Shown: positions 37,376 to 46,465 of the stretch, in pieces
How positions within the stretch are numbered: position 1 is the first letter of the stretch
Layout: every line of letters begins with the position of its first letter
Assembly (NCBI GenBank): GCA_903933385.1
Contig: CAIZJW010000090.1
Span: 1 to 57,175 of the forward strand
DNA length: 57,175 nucleotides
Reading direction: 5' to 3'
From: an uncultured Silvanigrella sp.
GTDB taxonomy: Bacteria > Bdellovibrionota_B > Oligoflexia > Silvanigrellales > Silvanigrellaceae
Notes under the pieces: generated by a model
The model's input: the letters and a program-made list of their open reading frames with translations, nothing else
Told to the model about the DNA's origin: nothing
Database searches by the model: none
Translations under genes and position numbers: made by a program

Positions 37376-38515
37376 ATGGCCCAGCAAAAGCGCGACTATT
37401 ACGACATACTCGGTGTCGCTAAAACCGCAGCCGCAGACGACATCAAGCGCGCCTATAGAAAGCTCGCTCTGCAGTACCATCCGGACAAAAATCCCGGAGA
37501 CACATCGGCAGAAGATAAATTCAAGGAGGCTGCGGAGGCGTATGAAATCCTCAGCGACTCCGACAAGCGTCGCCGATACGATCAATTTGGTCACGCAGGA
37601 GTGCAGGGCCCAGGTGGAGCAGGTGGCTTCAACAACGTAGATGACATCTTCGAACATTTTGGTTCCATTTTTGAAGACATCTTTGGCTTCGGTGGCATGC
37701 CAGGTGGCGCAGGACGACGACGCGGGGGCGGAAACCGAGCACGACGCGGTGCCGATCTGCGGTATGATCTCCAAATCAGCTTCAAAGAATCTGTACTCGG
37801 CACAGAAAAGAAAATCGAAATCCCACGCCGCTCGCAATGTACTTCGTGCGAAGGGACCGGCGCTGCAAAAGGAACAAAACCGGTTGCCTGCAACACCTGT
37901 CGCGGACAGGGTCAAGTGGTTATTCAGCAGGGATTCTTCAGCTACGCAAGCACATGTCCCGATTGCAGCGGATCAGGGAAACGTATTGCAACACCTTGCG
38001 GAGACTGCCGGGGCACCGGTCACATAACCAAAACCAGTACAATTACAGTCAAGATCCCCTCCGGGATCGATTCAGGAATGCGCCTGCGCGTCACAGGTGA
38101 AGGCGAAGCCGGCGCAAACGGCGGTCCTTCGGGAGATCTTTATGTCTTCATAGACGTCGCCGAAGACAGCAGATTCAAGCGTGAAGAGTTTGATTTGATT
38201 TTCCCCCTCAAACTCGGCGTAGCACAAGCCATTCTTGGAACAGAAATAGTCGTCGATTGCTTTGAAGATGAACCTCGGAAAATTGATATTCCGGCAGGTG
38301 TTCAACCCAATCAACGCCTGGTTATCCAAGGTGCAGGAATTCCAAAATTGGAAAAATATGGCCGTGGTAAAGGCGATCTCATTATAGAAATCTCAGTTGA
38401 AATTCCTACCAAGCTCACAAAGGACGCGGAAGATCATCTAAGAGCATTTGCTGAAAAACACGGAGAAGCCGTCAAGGGACAGGGAAGTGGTTTCTTCGAC
38501 AGAATTTTTGGATAA
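37376..38515 (+). CDS. dnaJ: Chaperone DnaJ
   Basis: A 379-residue DnaJ. The J domain has the HPD motif (Q-Y-H-P-D-K-N) near residues 33-38, followed by a Gly/Phe region, four C-x-x-C-x-G-x-G zinc repeats ([20 protein letters not shown]) and the C-terminal substrate domains. It stimulates DnaK ATPase. GAGGA is 7 bases before the ATG. dnaK and grpE are not in the window. Confidence 0.98.
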   Translation: MAQQKRDYYDILGVAKTAAADDIKRAYRKLALQYHPDKNPGDTSAEDKFKEAAEAYEILSDSDKRRRYDQFGHAGVQGPGGAGGFNNVDDIFEHFGSIFEDIFGFGGMPGGAGRRRGGGNRARRGADLRYDLQISFKESVLGTEKKIEIPRRSQCTSCEGTGAAKGTKPVACNTCRGQGQVVIQQGFFSYASTCPDCSGSGKRIATPCGDCRGTGHITKTSTITVKIPSGIDSGMRLRVTGEGEAGANGGPSGDLYVFIDVAEDSRFKREEFDLIFPLKLGVAQAILGTEIVVDCFEDEPRKIDIPAGVQPNQRLVIQGAGIPKLEKYGRGKGDLIIEISVEIPTKLTKDAEDHLRAFAEKHGEAVKGQGSGFFDRIFG

Positions 38516-38534
38516 TCGTCGCAAGTCTGTGGCC

Positions 38535-38562
38535 AAGGCCAGGGCAGTTGCTCTGGCCTTTT
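38535..38562 (+). terminator. dnaJ terminator
   Basis: GGCCAGGGC (38537-38545) pairs with GCTCTGGCC (38550-38558), one wobble, 4-base loop, followed by TTTT. Confidence 0.8.
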
Positions 38563-38598
38563 CATTCTTAAGCAACGTTTAAAAAGGATCTACCTCAC

Positions 38599-40068
38599 AT
38601 GACACTGCATCTACTCAACACCTTGACGGGCCGCAAAGAACCATTCCGTCCGAATAGCTCGCAGGTGAAGATGTACTGTTGTGGCGTAACTCCCTACAGC
38701 AATACTCACATTGGACACAGTCGAACTTTTTTTTCTTACGACTTGCTCTACCGCACGCTCGTTGATCAAAATTACGACGTTCAATGGGCACGCAACATCA
38801 CCGACGTTGACGACAAAATCATAAAAAAGGCGAACGATGAGGGCGTGAGTTGCGAGGAAATCGTCAACAGATATGTGGGCGAACAAGACGAAATGCTCAA
38901 GCACTTCAATCTTCATCGCCCTCAGCATGAGCCCAAAGTCACCGAAAATATTCCTCAGATTATCGCAATGATTCAAAAACTGATTGATGGCGGTTTTGCA
39001 TACGCGTCCACAAGTGGTGTGTATTACCGCGTCAGGAAATTCTCTGGCTACGGCAAGCTCAGTAAAAACAACATTGACGATCTTCAAAAAGGCGTGCGCA
39101 TCGAGGTCGATGAATCGAAGGAAGATGCTCTCGACTTTGCCTTGTGGAAACTTGCTAAGCCTGGAGAAATAACATGGCAAAGCCCCTGGGGTGACGGACG
39201 GCCAGGGTGGCACATCGAATGTTCAGCTATGATCCACTCACTTTTTGGTGACACAATTGATATCCATATGGGCGGACGGGATCTCATTTTCCCTCACCAT
39301 GAAGCAGAAATAGCTCAGTCTGAAGGTGCATCAGGGAAGCCACTTTCATCATTTTGGATCCACGCAGGCATGGTCACCCTCTATGGTGATAAAATGTCTA
39401 AAAGTACTAACCACTACGTATCAATCGCAGATTTTCTCACAAAATATCCTCAAGAAGTTCTTCGCCTCACATTCCTTTCTATTTCTTACGCGCAGCCACT
39501 CGATTTCACCATGGAGCTCGCTGACGAGAACTTCAAAAAACTCGCGAAAATCTATCGTTTTGTGGAGCTCATGGATCGCTATGCGCAAGAACCAGTTTCC
39601 AGCACCAATGTAAGCACAATAGAAGTGCTCACAACGCTTGATTCTCTAGTTCAGAAAATGCGCTCTGCACTTTCAGACGATCTCAACAGCGCGGCAGCTA
39701 TGGGGATCTTTTTCGAGACTGTTCGGAGCATCAACAGTGGGCTTGCTGCGAACGAAAAGGCAGGCAGAACGCTACACGAAGCCGACAAAAATCGTCTTGC
39801 AAACCAGTGGCCCCTTGCCAGGGCTTGGCTGACACAAACACTGGGTCTCGTGCAGATGACCCCATCGGAATTTTTCACCAGCCTTGCAAAGTATCGTCTT
39901 GGTGGTCAACTGAGCCCAGATGACATCGAAAAGAAGCTTAACGATCGTCATGCAGCCCGCGCTGCCAAAGAGTGGAATGCGGCAGACGTAATCCGTGACG
40001 AACTTCTCGCTCAAGGGATAGTTATCCAGGATACGCCCCGGGGAACTCGCTGGACACTTCAGATTTAA
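38599..40068 (+). CDS. cysS: Cysteinyl-tRNA synthetase
   Basis: A 489-residue class I synthetase that charges tRNA-Cys. HIGH is at 37-40 and KMSKS at 265-269. Zinc ligand regions are visible: Cys28 in Y-C-C-G-V-T-P-Y, then H-I-E-C-S and F-P-H-H-E-A-E. The length is normal. AAGGA lies about 10 bases before the ATG. tRNA-Arg follows after 51 bases. Confidence 0.97.
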   Translation: MTLHLLNTLTGRKEPFRPNSSQVKMYCCGVTPYSNTHIGHSRTFFSYDLLYRTLVDQNYDVQWARNITDVDDKIIKKANDEGVSCEEIVNRYVGEQDEMLKHFNLHRPQHEPKVTENIPQIIAMIQKLIDGGFAYASTSGVYYRVRKFSGYGKLSKNNIDDLQKGVRIEVDESKEDALDFALWKLAKPGEITWQSPWGDGRPGWHIECSAMIHSLFGDTIDIHMGGRDLIFPHHEAEIAQSEGASGKPLSSFWIHAGMVTLYGDKMSKSTNHYVSIADFLTKYPQEVLRLTFLSISYAQPLDFTMELADENFKKLAKIYRFVELMDRYAQEPVSSTNVSTIEVLTTLDSLVQKMRSALSDDLNSAAAMGIFFETVRSINSGLAANEKAGRTLHEADKNRLANQWPLARAWLTQTLGLVQMTPSEFFTSLAKYRLGGQLSPDDIEKKLNDRHAARAAKEWNAADVIRDELLAQGIVIQDTPRGTRWTLQI

Positions 40069-40119
40069 TCGCTGGAACTTGAAAATGTTGCAATTTAACG
40101 GCACACTGCAACGCAATGC

Positions 40120-40196
40120 GGGTCGTTAGCTCAGCTGGATAGAGCAACGGTCTTCGAAACCGTTGGTCAGGGGTTCGAATCCCTTACGGCCCGCCA
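40120..40196 (+). tRNA. tRNA-Arg (anticodon TCG)
   Basis: A full cloverleaf is visible: acceptor GGGTCGT (40120-40126) with ACGGCCC (40186-40192), an anticodon stem ACGGT/ACCGT around loop CTTCGAA with anticodon TCG at 40154-40156, and T-loop GGTTCGAATCC. CCA is encoded at 40194-40196. TCG reads the arginine codon CGA. Confidence 0.97.
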
Positions 40197-40200
40197 TTTA

Positions 40201-40231
40201 AAAAACCCTCGAGTGACGCTCGAGGGTTTTT
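40201..40231. terminator. Bidirectional terminator
   Basis: A perfect 13-bp inverted repeat (40201-40213 with 40219-40231) with A- and T-runs on either side. It serves tRNA-Arg and the convergent regulator gene. Confidence 0.92.
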
Positions 40232-40244
40232 CTTTTGCGGCGAC

Positions 40245-41153
40245 TCAGAATCCTGATTCCTGAAGATGCGGAAATCGAGAGAGGATAATGCGCTCAATTT
40301 CAACGGCCGTCTCTTCGAGAGCCTTGCCGGTCACATCCAAAATTGGCCAACGTTTGTTGCGTTTGAAGATTTCTCTCGACCATTCGAGCTCGTCAAAGAT
40401 TTTTGCCGAATTGGCATAATCGCCCTGGCTCGAACTTCCCAAAGCTTCCACACGTGCTGTGCGGATTTCGGTGAGGCGGAGCGGGTCAATCACCAAACCG
40501 ATAACCTTGTTCTGATCAACAGAGAAGATTTCTGCTGGCAATTCTGCCCCAGGGACCAGTGGAACATTTGCAACCTTGTATCCCTTGTGGCCCAAGTACA
40601 TGCTCAACGGAGTTTTGGATGTACGCGAGATTCCAACAAGAACAATGTCAGCATCATTCAAATCATGAAGAGCGACGCCGTCATCATGACGCACTGTATA
40701 CTCAACAGCCCAAACCCTCTTGAAATAGTCTTGGTCGAGCTGCCGCAACAAACCTGGAATTGCACTTGGACGGCGGCCAAGCTGCGTCGATAACGTTTCC
40801 AAAAGTGGAAAAAGGACATCAACAATGTGAACGCCGAGCTGCATTCCCCGGGAAATGAGATACACACGCAATTCTGGGTCAACAATTGTAGCAACGATAG
40901 TCGCTTTTTCGTGCAACGCGCGCTGCAATAGATGCTCAAGAACTTCTCGAGTTCTCACTTTATTAAAACGCTCTATTTGAATTTCTGCGTTTTCAAACTG
41001 AACCCGAACTGCCCGAACAATGCTCATGGCTGTTTCACCGGTGCCGTCAGAGACAGTGAAAACGGTAGGAGCCACTTTTTCCTGATTGTTCGATTCCAAT
41101 TCCACAAACGACCCCTTCAGTTGTGGGAAGGACACACAGTCCAAATTTTCCAT
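40245..41153 (-). CDS. Pyruvate,phosphate dikinase / PEP synthase regulatory protein (DUF299)
   Basis: A 302-residue bifunctional kinase/phosphorylase that switches PPDK or PEP synthase on and off at the pyruvate-PEP node. Seen: the V-S-D-G-T-G-E-T-A opening motif and the P-loop-like G-I-S-R-T-S-K-T-P-L-S that binds nucleotide. GGGGAGG is 8 bases before ATG 41153. The target enzyme is not in the window, so PPDK versus PEPS is open. Confidence 0.93.
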   Translation of the reverse strand: MENLDCVSFPQLKGSFVELESNNQEKVAPTVFTVSDGTGETAMSIVRAVRVQFENAEIQIERFNKVRTREVLEHLLQRALHEKATIVATIVDPELRVYLISRGMQLGVHIVDVLFPLLETLSTQLGRRPSAIPGLLRQLDQDYFKRVWAVEYTVRHDDGVALHDLNDADIVLVGISRTSKTPLSMYLGHKGYKVANVPLVPGAELPAEIFSVDQNKVIGLVIDPLRLTEIRTARVEALGSSSQGDYANSAKIFDELEWSREIFKRNKRWPILDVTGKALEETAVEIERIILSRFPHLQESGF

Positions 41154-41354
41154 ATTACAGGCCTCCCCATCGAACTCATCCCCAAGCTCGGAGAATGAAT
41201 TAACATTAATTAATCATTCCAGCCGTTTATCACGCCAAATACGAACTTCCCATGGGGGGAAGCACAAGCGGATTCACAGGCGGTTTCGGAGTTTCGCCCG
41301 TGATTCGGAAGCCTGCAAGGATTTTGAACTGAAAGGTAGGCCTATTGGTGCGGT

Positions 41355-41873
41355 TCAGCCGGCGCGGTTGGCTGGATTGGGCGCGCTTTGCTCTGCCACT
41401 TTGGGAGACTCCGCAGGTGGCTCGTCTTCCCCAGTGAGGACGGCCGTGAGAACCTCAGCGAAGGTTTCACGACTATCTTTTTTTGAAAAAACCGCGTCCG
41501 GAAGATGGCCTCCAGGTGCCTTCAACTCAGTGATTGCATCCACGCCACCGAGTGCACTGACGTAAATAATCACCGCCTGGCTTTTACTCTCACGAAGATA
41601 ACCAAGAGTTTCCACCCCATGCATCACAGGCATGATAACGTCGAGTGAAATAATATCTGGCTGGAGCCTGTCCACAAGCGCAAGACACTCGAGCCCATGA
41701 GCGGCCTCACCAACAACCTGCATGCCCAAGCTCAAATAAATTTCGCTCAGTCGATGCCGCTGCGAAACGCTGTCATCGACAACCAACACTCGTCTACCCA
41801 CGAGAGCATTTTGTTTGTCCACCCCTCGGCTCGCAGGATTGCGATCGCTTGCAAATGAAAGTCGAACGGCCAT
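41355..41873 (-). CDS. Receiver-only (CheY-like) response regulator
   Basis: A 172-residue protein: ~25-residue N-terminal extension, a receiver domain at about 27-150 and a short Pro/Glu-rich tail. Asp33-Asp34 form the acidic pocket and Asp78 in S-L-D-V-I-M-P is the phosphoacceptor. No output domain or kinase gene is adjacent. GGAGGA lies 6 bases before ATG 41873. It starts 59 bases after cobS and may be co-transcribed. A chemotaxis, motility or scaffold role is possible. Confidence 0.88.
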   Translation of the reverse strand: MAVRLSFASDRNPASRGVDKQNALVGRRVLVVDDSVSQRHRLSEIYLSLGMQVVGEAAHGLECLALVDRLQPDIISLDVIMPVMHGVETLGYLRESKSQAVIIYVSALGGVDAITELKAPGGHLPDAVFSKKDSRETFAEVLTAVLTGEDEPPAESPKVAEQSAPNPANRAG

Positions 41874-41932
41874 GGTCTCTCCTCCAAGTCGCAATGTCGT
41901 CGGACACGCTTCTGAGGAACTTAAACCTATAT

Positions 41933-42748
41933 TCACAAAATCCTGAGAAATCCGATTGTTAAAAAAACCTCAGAAATGCAGACAACTGCGCCGAGGAGGT
42001 CGCCGTTGAGTGCTTCTGTTCTGCGCACCAACAAATGCAACACCAGCGCCGATAGCGTCCAAGCAGCCAAAACGACCCACAGCGCCGAAACTAAATTCAC
42101 CGCAAAGATTTCAACGCTAAGCAAAGGGGAACCGAACGAGTGCAGAACTTGCGATGCAAAAAGCAAGAAGCTCATGCCAACAACGAGGGCCAAAAGCAGT
42201 ATCCATCGAGCCACGCGTCCATTTACATTCTGCATCACATGCGAGGAACGCGGCGAAACTGCATGTGCAACGCGGGGAGAAAAATAGAGACCAAGACCGA
42301 GAGAGATTGCTCTAGAAAACAAGCAGACAATTGCAGCAGTGGCGATTTCCACCTTTCCCTCAGCAACTGTTGCGTAACGGAACAGCCAGAACACCGCGAG
42401 CGCACTGACACCAAAAGTTCCAAGTCGTGGGTCTTTGAATGTTGAATGAATCTTGTCGAGGGATTCACCGGAGTTGAATTTAGAAACCCCCAATGAATCT
42501 GCAGTATCCGCAAGCCCATCTTCATGGAAAAATCCTGTGAGCATCGAGAGTCCAAGCCACCCAAATATCGGCGCCCAAAATCGAACTTCTGAACCTAAAA
42601 GAACAGCGGCTATGCAAGAAAAAACCAAAAAAACAAACGTCTGAAGACAAGGCCCCAGGAAAACGCCTGCCGCTCTATAAATTCTGGCATTTGCCAGAGG
42701 CCACCGAAAAAAGAAGCTCCATCCCGAAACAATAAAATCAATAACCAT
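41933..42748 (-). CDS. cobS: Adenosylcobinamide-GDP ribazoletransferase (cobalamin synthase)
   Basis: A 271-residue inner-membrane protein with about six helices that joins cobinamide-GDP to alpha-ribazole, the last steps of B12 assembly. Signature F-F-H-E-D-G-L-A-D-T-A-D is clear, with F-K-D-P-R-L-G-T-F-G and L-N-G-D-L-L-G-A. No other cob gene is near, so it may serve salvage. It begins 15 bases after the HD gene. The window's mutase and QueG need cobalamin. Confidence 0.93.
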   Translation of the reverse strand: MVIDFIVSGWSFFFRWPLANARIYRAAGVFLGPCLQTFVFLVFSCIAAVLLGSEVRFWAPIFGWLGLSMLTGFFHEDGLADTADSLGVSKFNSGESLDKIHSTFKDPRLGTFGVSALAVFWLFRYATVAEGKVEIATAAIVCLFSRAISLGLGLYFSPRVAHAVSPRSSHVMQNVNGRVARWILLLALVVGMSFLLFASQVLHSFGSPLLSVEIFAVNLVSALWVVLAAWTLSALVLHLLVRRTEALNGDLLGAVVCISEVFLTIGFLRIL

Positions 42749-42763
42749 GTGAATTATACTCGT

Positions 42764-44347
42764 TCACAGGTCATCATTTGTCCGAGGACTCACAACCTCA
42801 GAGGAGACCCGTTTTTGAACTTCTTTAGCATCAATTGCTCTTCCAGTGTCGTCTTCCCGCGCAACGAAGATGCGCCGGATGACAACTTCTTCATCAAGCC
42901 TATTTACCAATCGTGAATGCATTTCAATCGGTTCAAGAAATCGCAAGCCGTGAACATCTTTTATGACAACTTTAAGCTTGTTTCGAGACTGTCTCTCGCG
43001 GCCTTTTGGGGAGAATCGAGTCAAGCTCGTACTACTCTCGAGCATCTCACTGGGAATACCCTGGGTGCGCAGCAGATTAACAGTTGCCGGACACAGAGAG
43101 GGCGAGGTTGCCAGTTGTGCCACAGGTACATTTTCCTCGTAGACCCTCTTCCAGAGTCGCCGTCCGAAAAGAAGATCATTCAATAACCTAATGCCTCTGC
43201 TCTGCGGATCAGATGTCTTACTTTTCGCGTAGTCTAGGAACGACGCGTCATCGAGTGCGAGAAATTCTTCCAAACGCAAAGGCAACGAAAAACGATTCAG
43301 TGATTTATGTGCTGCCTCTAACATCGCCTCACAAGCGGTCGCTGTTTTATGAAAATAAACCTGCTGATACATACTCCAGCGCGCGCGTAAATAATCTTCG
43401 AAAGCTGCGACTCCACTGCGACGAATTGCAAGATGAAAATTGGTGGTTTCCATGTCTCGATAAAAACACGCAGAATCAAGGATTCTACCCGCATCGAATA
43501 AACCGTATACCACTCCGCATTCACGCGAGTCGCGCAACAAATAATCCATCCTATCGACGTCGATCTCACCGCTGACAACTTCATGCAGCAGAGTTTGCAA
43601 GCCACTTTGATGAACAACTCCCACATCGCGAGGCTGCACATCCAAATCTAAAACAGCGCACACATCCTGGCCCATTTCTGGGGTCAACTCGATTTGACGT
43701 CCAGAAAAAATCCTGTCGACGATCATCAAGGTGTAAATTTCATGCCGAATACGGCCATCCATGGCATGCGGATGTTTTGCGCGCTGTCTGGCAATCTTCT
43801 TTTGAATAGCCTCGACAAGGTAGGAAGAAAGAGAAAGAGACTCAACTGCTTGTGCAAGCTCATTCCAGGTCGGCATAAATCGCTCGAGACTGTGACTGAA
43901 CGGAGCATGCCCCACGTCATGCAAGAGTGCAGCTAATCGCAGAACCTGTGCGATCTCTGGATCCCTCAACCACGCAATTGCTCCGCGTGTTTGCGTCAGG
44001 CTTCCATGATGGAGCTCTGTCAGAACATGCGATTTCTGCACTGTAACGGGCAGATGCTCCAAGGAATTCTTCAATGCTTCAAGAACTCTTTCCTGATTTG
44101 AAACTAAAGAATTCAGAAGAACTCCCGCCATGTGCATCACACCCAGTGCGTGAACAAAACGGGTATGTGTCGCGCCAGGAAATACGTACTTGATGAAAGC
44201 GGTTTGCTGAATTCGACGCAAACGTTGAAACTCTTCGCTATCGATGACAAGTTTTTCAACCAACGTAAATGAAATCGTATCGTGCAACGGGTCGCGCACT
44301 TTTCCGACAAACATCAAAGATTGAGAAATAGAAGAATTTTCCAACAT
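42764..44347 (-). CDS. HD-superfamily phosphohydrolase (dNTPase-like)
   Basis: A 527-residue protein with V-R-D-P-L-H-D opening, R-F-V-H-A-L-G-V-M-H and L-A-A-L-L-H-D-V-G-H-A-P-F-S-H, the metal-binding HD set of the COG1078/SAMHD1-like family. These hydrolyse dNTPs or related nucleotides. The C-terminal third is less conserved. It leads a probable operon with cobS and the receiver protein. The start is ATG 44347 with GGCGGAA upstream. Confidence 0.88.
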   Translation of the reverse strand: MLENSSISQSLMFVGKVRDPLHDTISFTLVEKLVIDSEEFQRLRRIQQTAFIKYVFPGATHTRFVHALGVMHMAGVLLNSLVSNQERVLEALKNSLEHLPVTVQKSHVLTELHHGSLTQTRGAIAWLRDPEIAQVLRLAALLHDVGHAPFSHSLERFMPTWNELAQAVESLSLSSYLVEAIQKKIARQRAKHPHAMDGRIRHEIYTLMIVDRIFSGRQIELTPEMGQDVCAVLDLDVQPRDVGVVHQSGLQTLLHEVVSGEIDVDRMDYLLRDSRECGVVYGLFDAGRILDSACFYRDMETTNFHLAIRRSGVAAFEDYLRARWSMYQQVYFHKTATACEAMLEAAHKSLNRFSLPLRLEEFLALDDASFLDYAKSKTSDPQSRGIRLLNDLLFGRRLWKRVYEENVPVAQLATSPSLCPATVNLLRTQGIPSEMLESSTSLTRFSPKGRERQSRNKLKVVIKDVHGLRFLEPIEMHSRLVNRLDEEVVIRRIFVAREDDTGRAIDAKEVQKRVSSEVVSPRTNDDL

Positions 44348-44734
44348 TCGAATTCCGCCTATACGTCAAACGCTATTGAGACCAATAGACACAAAAAGCG
44401 ATTGTTGAAAGCATGCGAACAAGCAAGGGCTTTTCTGCGCGTGCCTCATGGGAAAGCAAAAACGATTGACATGCGCAACCGCGGCGTGGTACCCAACCCT
44501 TTACCTTTGTGAAAGGGGTCTCCTTACTTTCCAAGCAAGTTCAACATGAATTTAGAGGTTTCCCAACAAAAAGACGTTCCCTCGTTGGCACGTCTCCGGG
44601 CCGCCCCTCCGCTATTGTTCGAACGAGTCAAAGACGGTGCGGAAACCTTGGCAAGGGTTTTGCTAAACGAGCTCGGGTGGCGATGGTACTCCATCCACTG
44701 GGTCGTGAACCACTTCTCCCGGAGGGCTAGAGAA
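44348..44734. other. Divergent intergenic region before carD
   Basis: A TTGACA at 44466-44471 lacks a good -10 partner. A small CCCTTT/AAAGGG hairpin lies at 44497-44517. The carD reading frame stays open upstream to about 44546 but has no ribosome site, so it is not taken as coding. Confidence 0.4.
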
Positions 44735-45235
44735 ATGAGTTCAGAGAGAGTAATGTTTGGGGTTGGCGAAAAGGCAGTTTATCCCTGCCATGGCGTCGGC
44801 ACTATTGAAAACATTGAAAGCTGTGAGATCGCAGGAACCAAGCAGGACTTCTACGTTCTGAAGATTCATGCGACCGGAGCTAAAGTGATGGTTCCCACAC
44901 GCGCAGCACAAACCGTAGGATTACGGGCTGTTATCTCTCCTCGTGAAGTTGAGAGAATTTATGACATTCTCAAGTCACCGTCGAAAAAATCGACAGCCAC
45001 TTGGAATCGGCGCTTTAGAGCTTTGAACGAAAAGCTCAACACGGGAAACCTTGTTGAAATCGCAGAGGTTCTTCGCGACCTCTCGAGTTTAAGGAACGAC
45101 AAAGATCTTTCCTTTGGCGAGAAGAAGATGCTCGAGCGAGCACGCGCCATGATCGTCTCCGAGATCTCGGCGGCAAAAAACCTGGATCGCTGCTCGGTTG
45201 AAACAGAGCTCAATCACATATTGCTTCCCATCTGA
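44735..45235 (+). CDS. carD: CarD-family transcription regulator
   Basis: A 166-residue CarD/CdnL-like protein that binds RNA polymerase beta and stabilises promoter complexes. The N-terminal domain has V-Y-P-C-H-G-V-G-T-I; the helical C-terminal domain contains F-G-E-K-K-M-L-E-R-A-R. GGAGGG is about 10 bases before ATG 44735; ATG 44753 is an alternative. CarD is typical of Actinobacteria, Myxococcota and related groups. It is followed by a strong terminator. Confidence 0.93.
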   Translation: MSSERVMFGVGEKAVYPCHGVGTIENIESCEIAGTKQDFYVLKIHATGAKVMVPTRAAQTVGLRAVISPREVERIYDILKSPSKKSTATWNRRFRALNEKLNTGNLVEIAEVLRDLSSLRNDKDLSFGEKKMLERARAMIVSEISAAKNLDRCSVETELNHILLPI

Positions 45236-45250
45236 TTTCAAGATGGGTCC

Positions 45251-45290
45251 AAACAAAAAAGCCATCAGGTGACTGATGGCTTTTTTGTTT
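45251..45290. terminator. Bidirectional terminator between carD and tgt
   Basis: A perfect 18-bp inverted repeat (45251-45268 with 45273-45290), loop GTGA, with A6 and T6 runs. Confidence 0.92.
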
Positions 45291-45294
45291 GTGC

Positions 45295-46404
45295 TTAATC
45301 TTCGGCGTGAGACAGAAACCAAGCGCTAAAAGAATCAAACGTTCCAGCCATGATTTCATCACGACATCGCTCCATAAGTCGCTCGTAAAACCAGGTGTTG
45401 TGATAACTCACAAGCCGCCAGCCGGTCGGTTCGTCACACTTAATCAACTGATGCAAATAGCCGCGAGAATACCTGCGACACACAAAACAGCCACACGAGG
45501 AGTCAATACTTTCCTCAGCGATCGCTAGAGCGGCACGCCGTAATTTTACTTTCCCACTGAACGTGTAAGCAACACCCTGCCGGGCATGATTTGTAGGAAT
45601 AATACAGTCGAACATGTCTATGCCTGCTCGAATACTTCTCACCAAATCATGAGGAGTACCAACACCCATAAGATATCGAGGCTTGTTCGCAGGAAGAAGT
45701 GCAGCAGTATATTGCGTGAAATGTTCTCTTTCATCATCAGTTTCGCCTACGGCAAGACCACCGATGGCATAGCCCGGAAAATCCAACTCAGTGAGTGCCG
45801 CTGCACTTTCTTTGCGTAGATCTTCAAAAATCGCTCCCTGGACAATTCCAAACAAAGCATTCTCGTGATTTTTTTGGGCTGACTTGCATCGCTTGGCCCA
45901 ACGATGTGTTCGCTCCATCGCTCGAGCAGCAATGTCGCGTGCGCTCGTTGAGGGAACGCAAACATCGAGAACCATCATAATGTCAGAGCCAATTGTCTCC
46001 TGAAAGGCAATATTACTTTCAGGACTAAAAAAACGGCCAGCCTGATCGAGGTAGCTTTTAAATTCAACACCTTGTTCGCTAATGACGCGCTGATGCGGGA
46101 GTGAAAATATCTGAAATCCACCGCTATCGGTGAGAATGGGGGCATTCCAGTGAATCAAATTGTGATAGCCACCGCGCTGCTGCAAGGTCAGCGCACCCGG
46201 ACGTAAATAGAGATGATATGTGTTTCCAAGGATGATCTGAACGCCAATCGATTCAAGATCGACATGGTCGAGGGCTCTCACAGAGCCAAATGTCCCAACT
46301 GACATAAAGACGGGTGTCTGAATCACTCCGTGAGAGGTCGACACAACTCCCCTGCGGGCAGAGGTGTTTTTATCCTGACCAAGTACCTGAAATGAAAAAG
46401 CCAC
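45295..46404 (-). CDS. tgt: tRNA-guanine transglycosylase
   Basis: A 369-residue enzyme that swaps guanine 34 for preQ1 in tRNAs. Active-site segment L-T-D-S-G-G-F-Q-I, second Asp in M-F-D-C-I-I-P-T, and zinc ligands C-G-C-F-V-C plus His in V-S-Y-H-N-T are present. GTG 46404 follows a run of six G at 7 bases and gives the usual N-terminus; the longer open frame would overlap the M14 gene by 92 bases. QueG at 20932 completes the pathway. Confidence 0.95.
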   Translation of the reverse strand: MAFSFQVLGQDKNTSARRGVVSTSHGVIQTPVFMSVGTFGSVRALDHVDLESIGVQIILGNTYHLYLRPGALTLQQRGGYHNLIHWNAPILTDSGGFQIFSLPHQRVISEQGVEFKSYLDQAGRFFSPESNIAFQETIGSDIMMVLDVCVPSTSARDIAARAMERTHRWAKRCKSAQKNHENALFGIVQGAIFEDLRKESAAALTELDFPGYAIGGLAVGETDDEREHFTQYTAALLPANKPRYLMGVGTPHDLVRSIRAGIDMFDCIIPTNHARQGVAYTFSGKVKLRRAALAIAEESIDSSCGCFVCRRYSRGYLHQLIKCDEPTGWRLVSYHNTWFYERLMERCRDEIMAGTFDSFSAWFLSHAED

Positions 46405-46465
46405 GCTTGAAGCCCCCCGCGTTTCACACAGGTGCTTAAACTCAAGCAAGCTCGGAAAATCAAGA

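Noticed and set aside
44466-44495. TTGACA-type promoter for carD
   Set aside because: The -35 is perfect but no -10 like TATAAT or TAGYTT lies 16-18 bases downstream.
44546-44734. N-terminal extension of CarD
   Set aside because: The frame is open but lacks a ribosome site, and the 63 residues do not resemble CarD N-termini.
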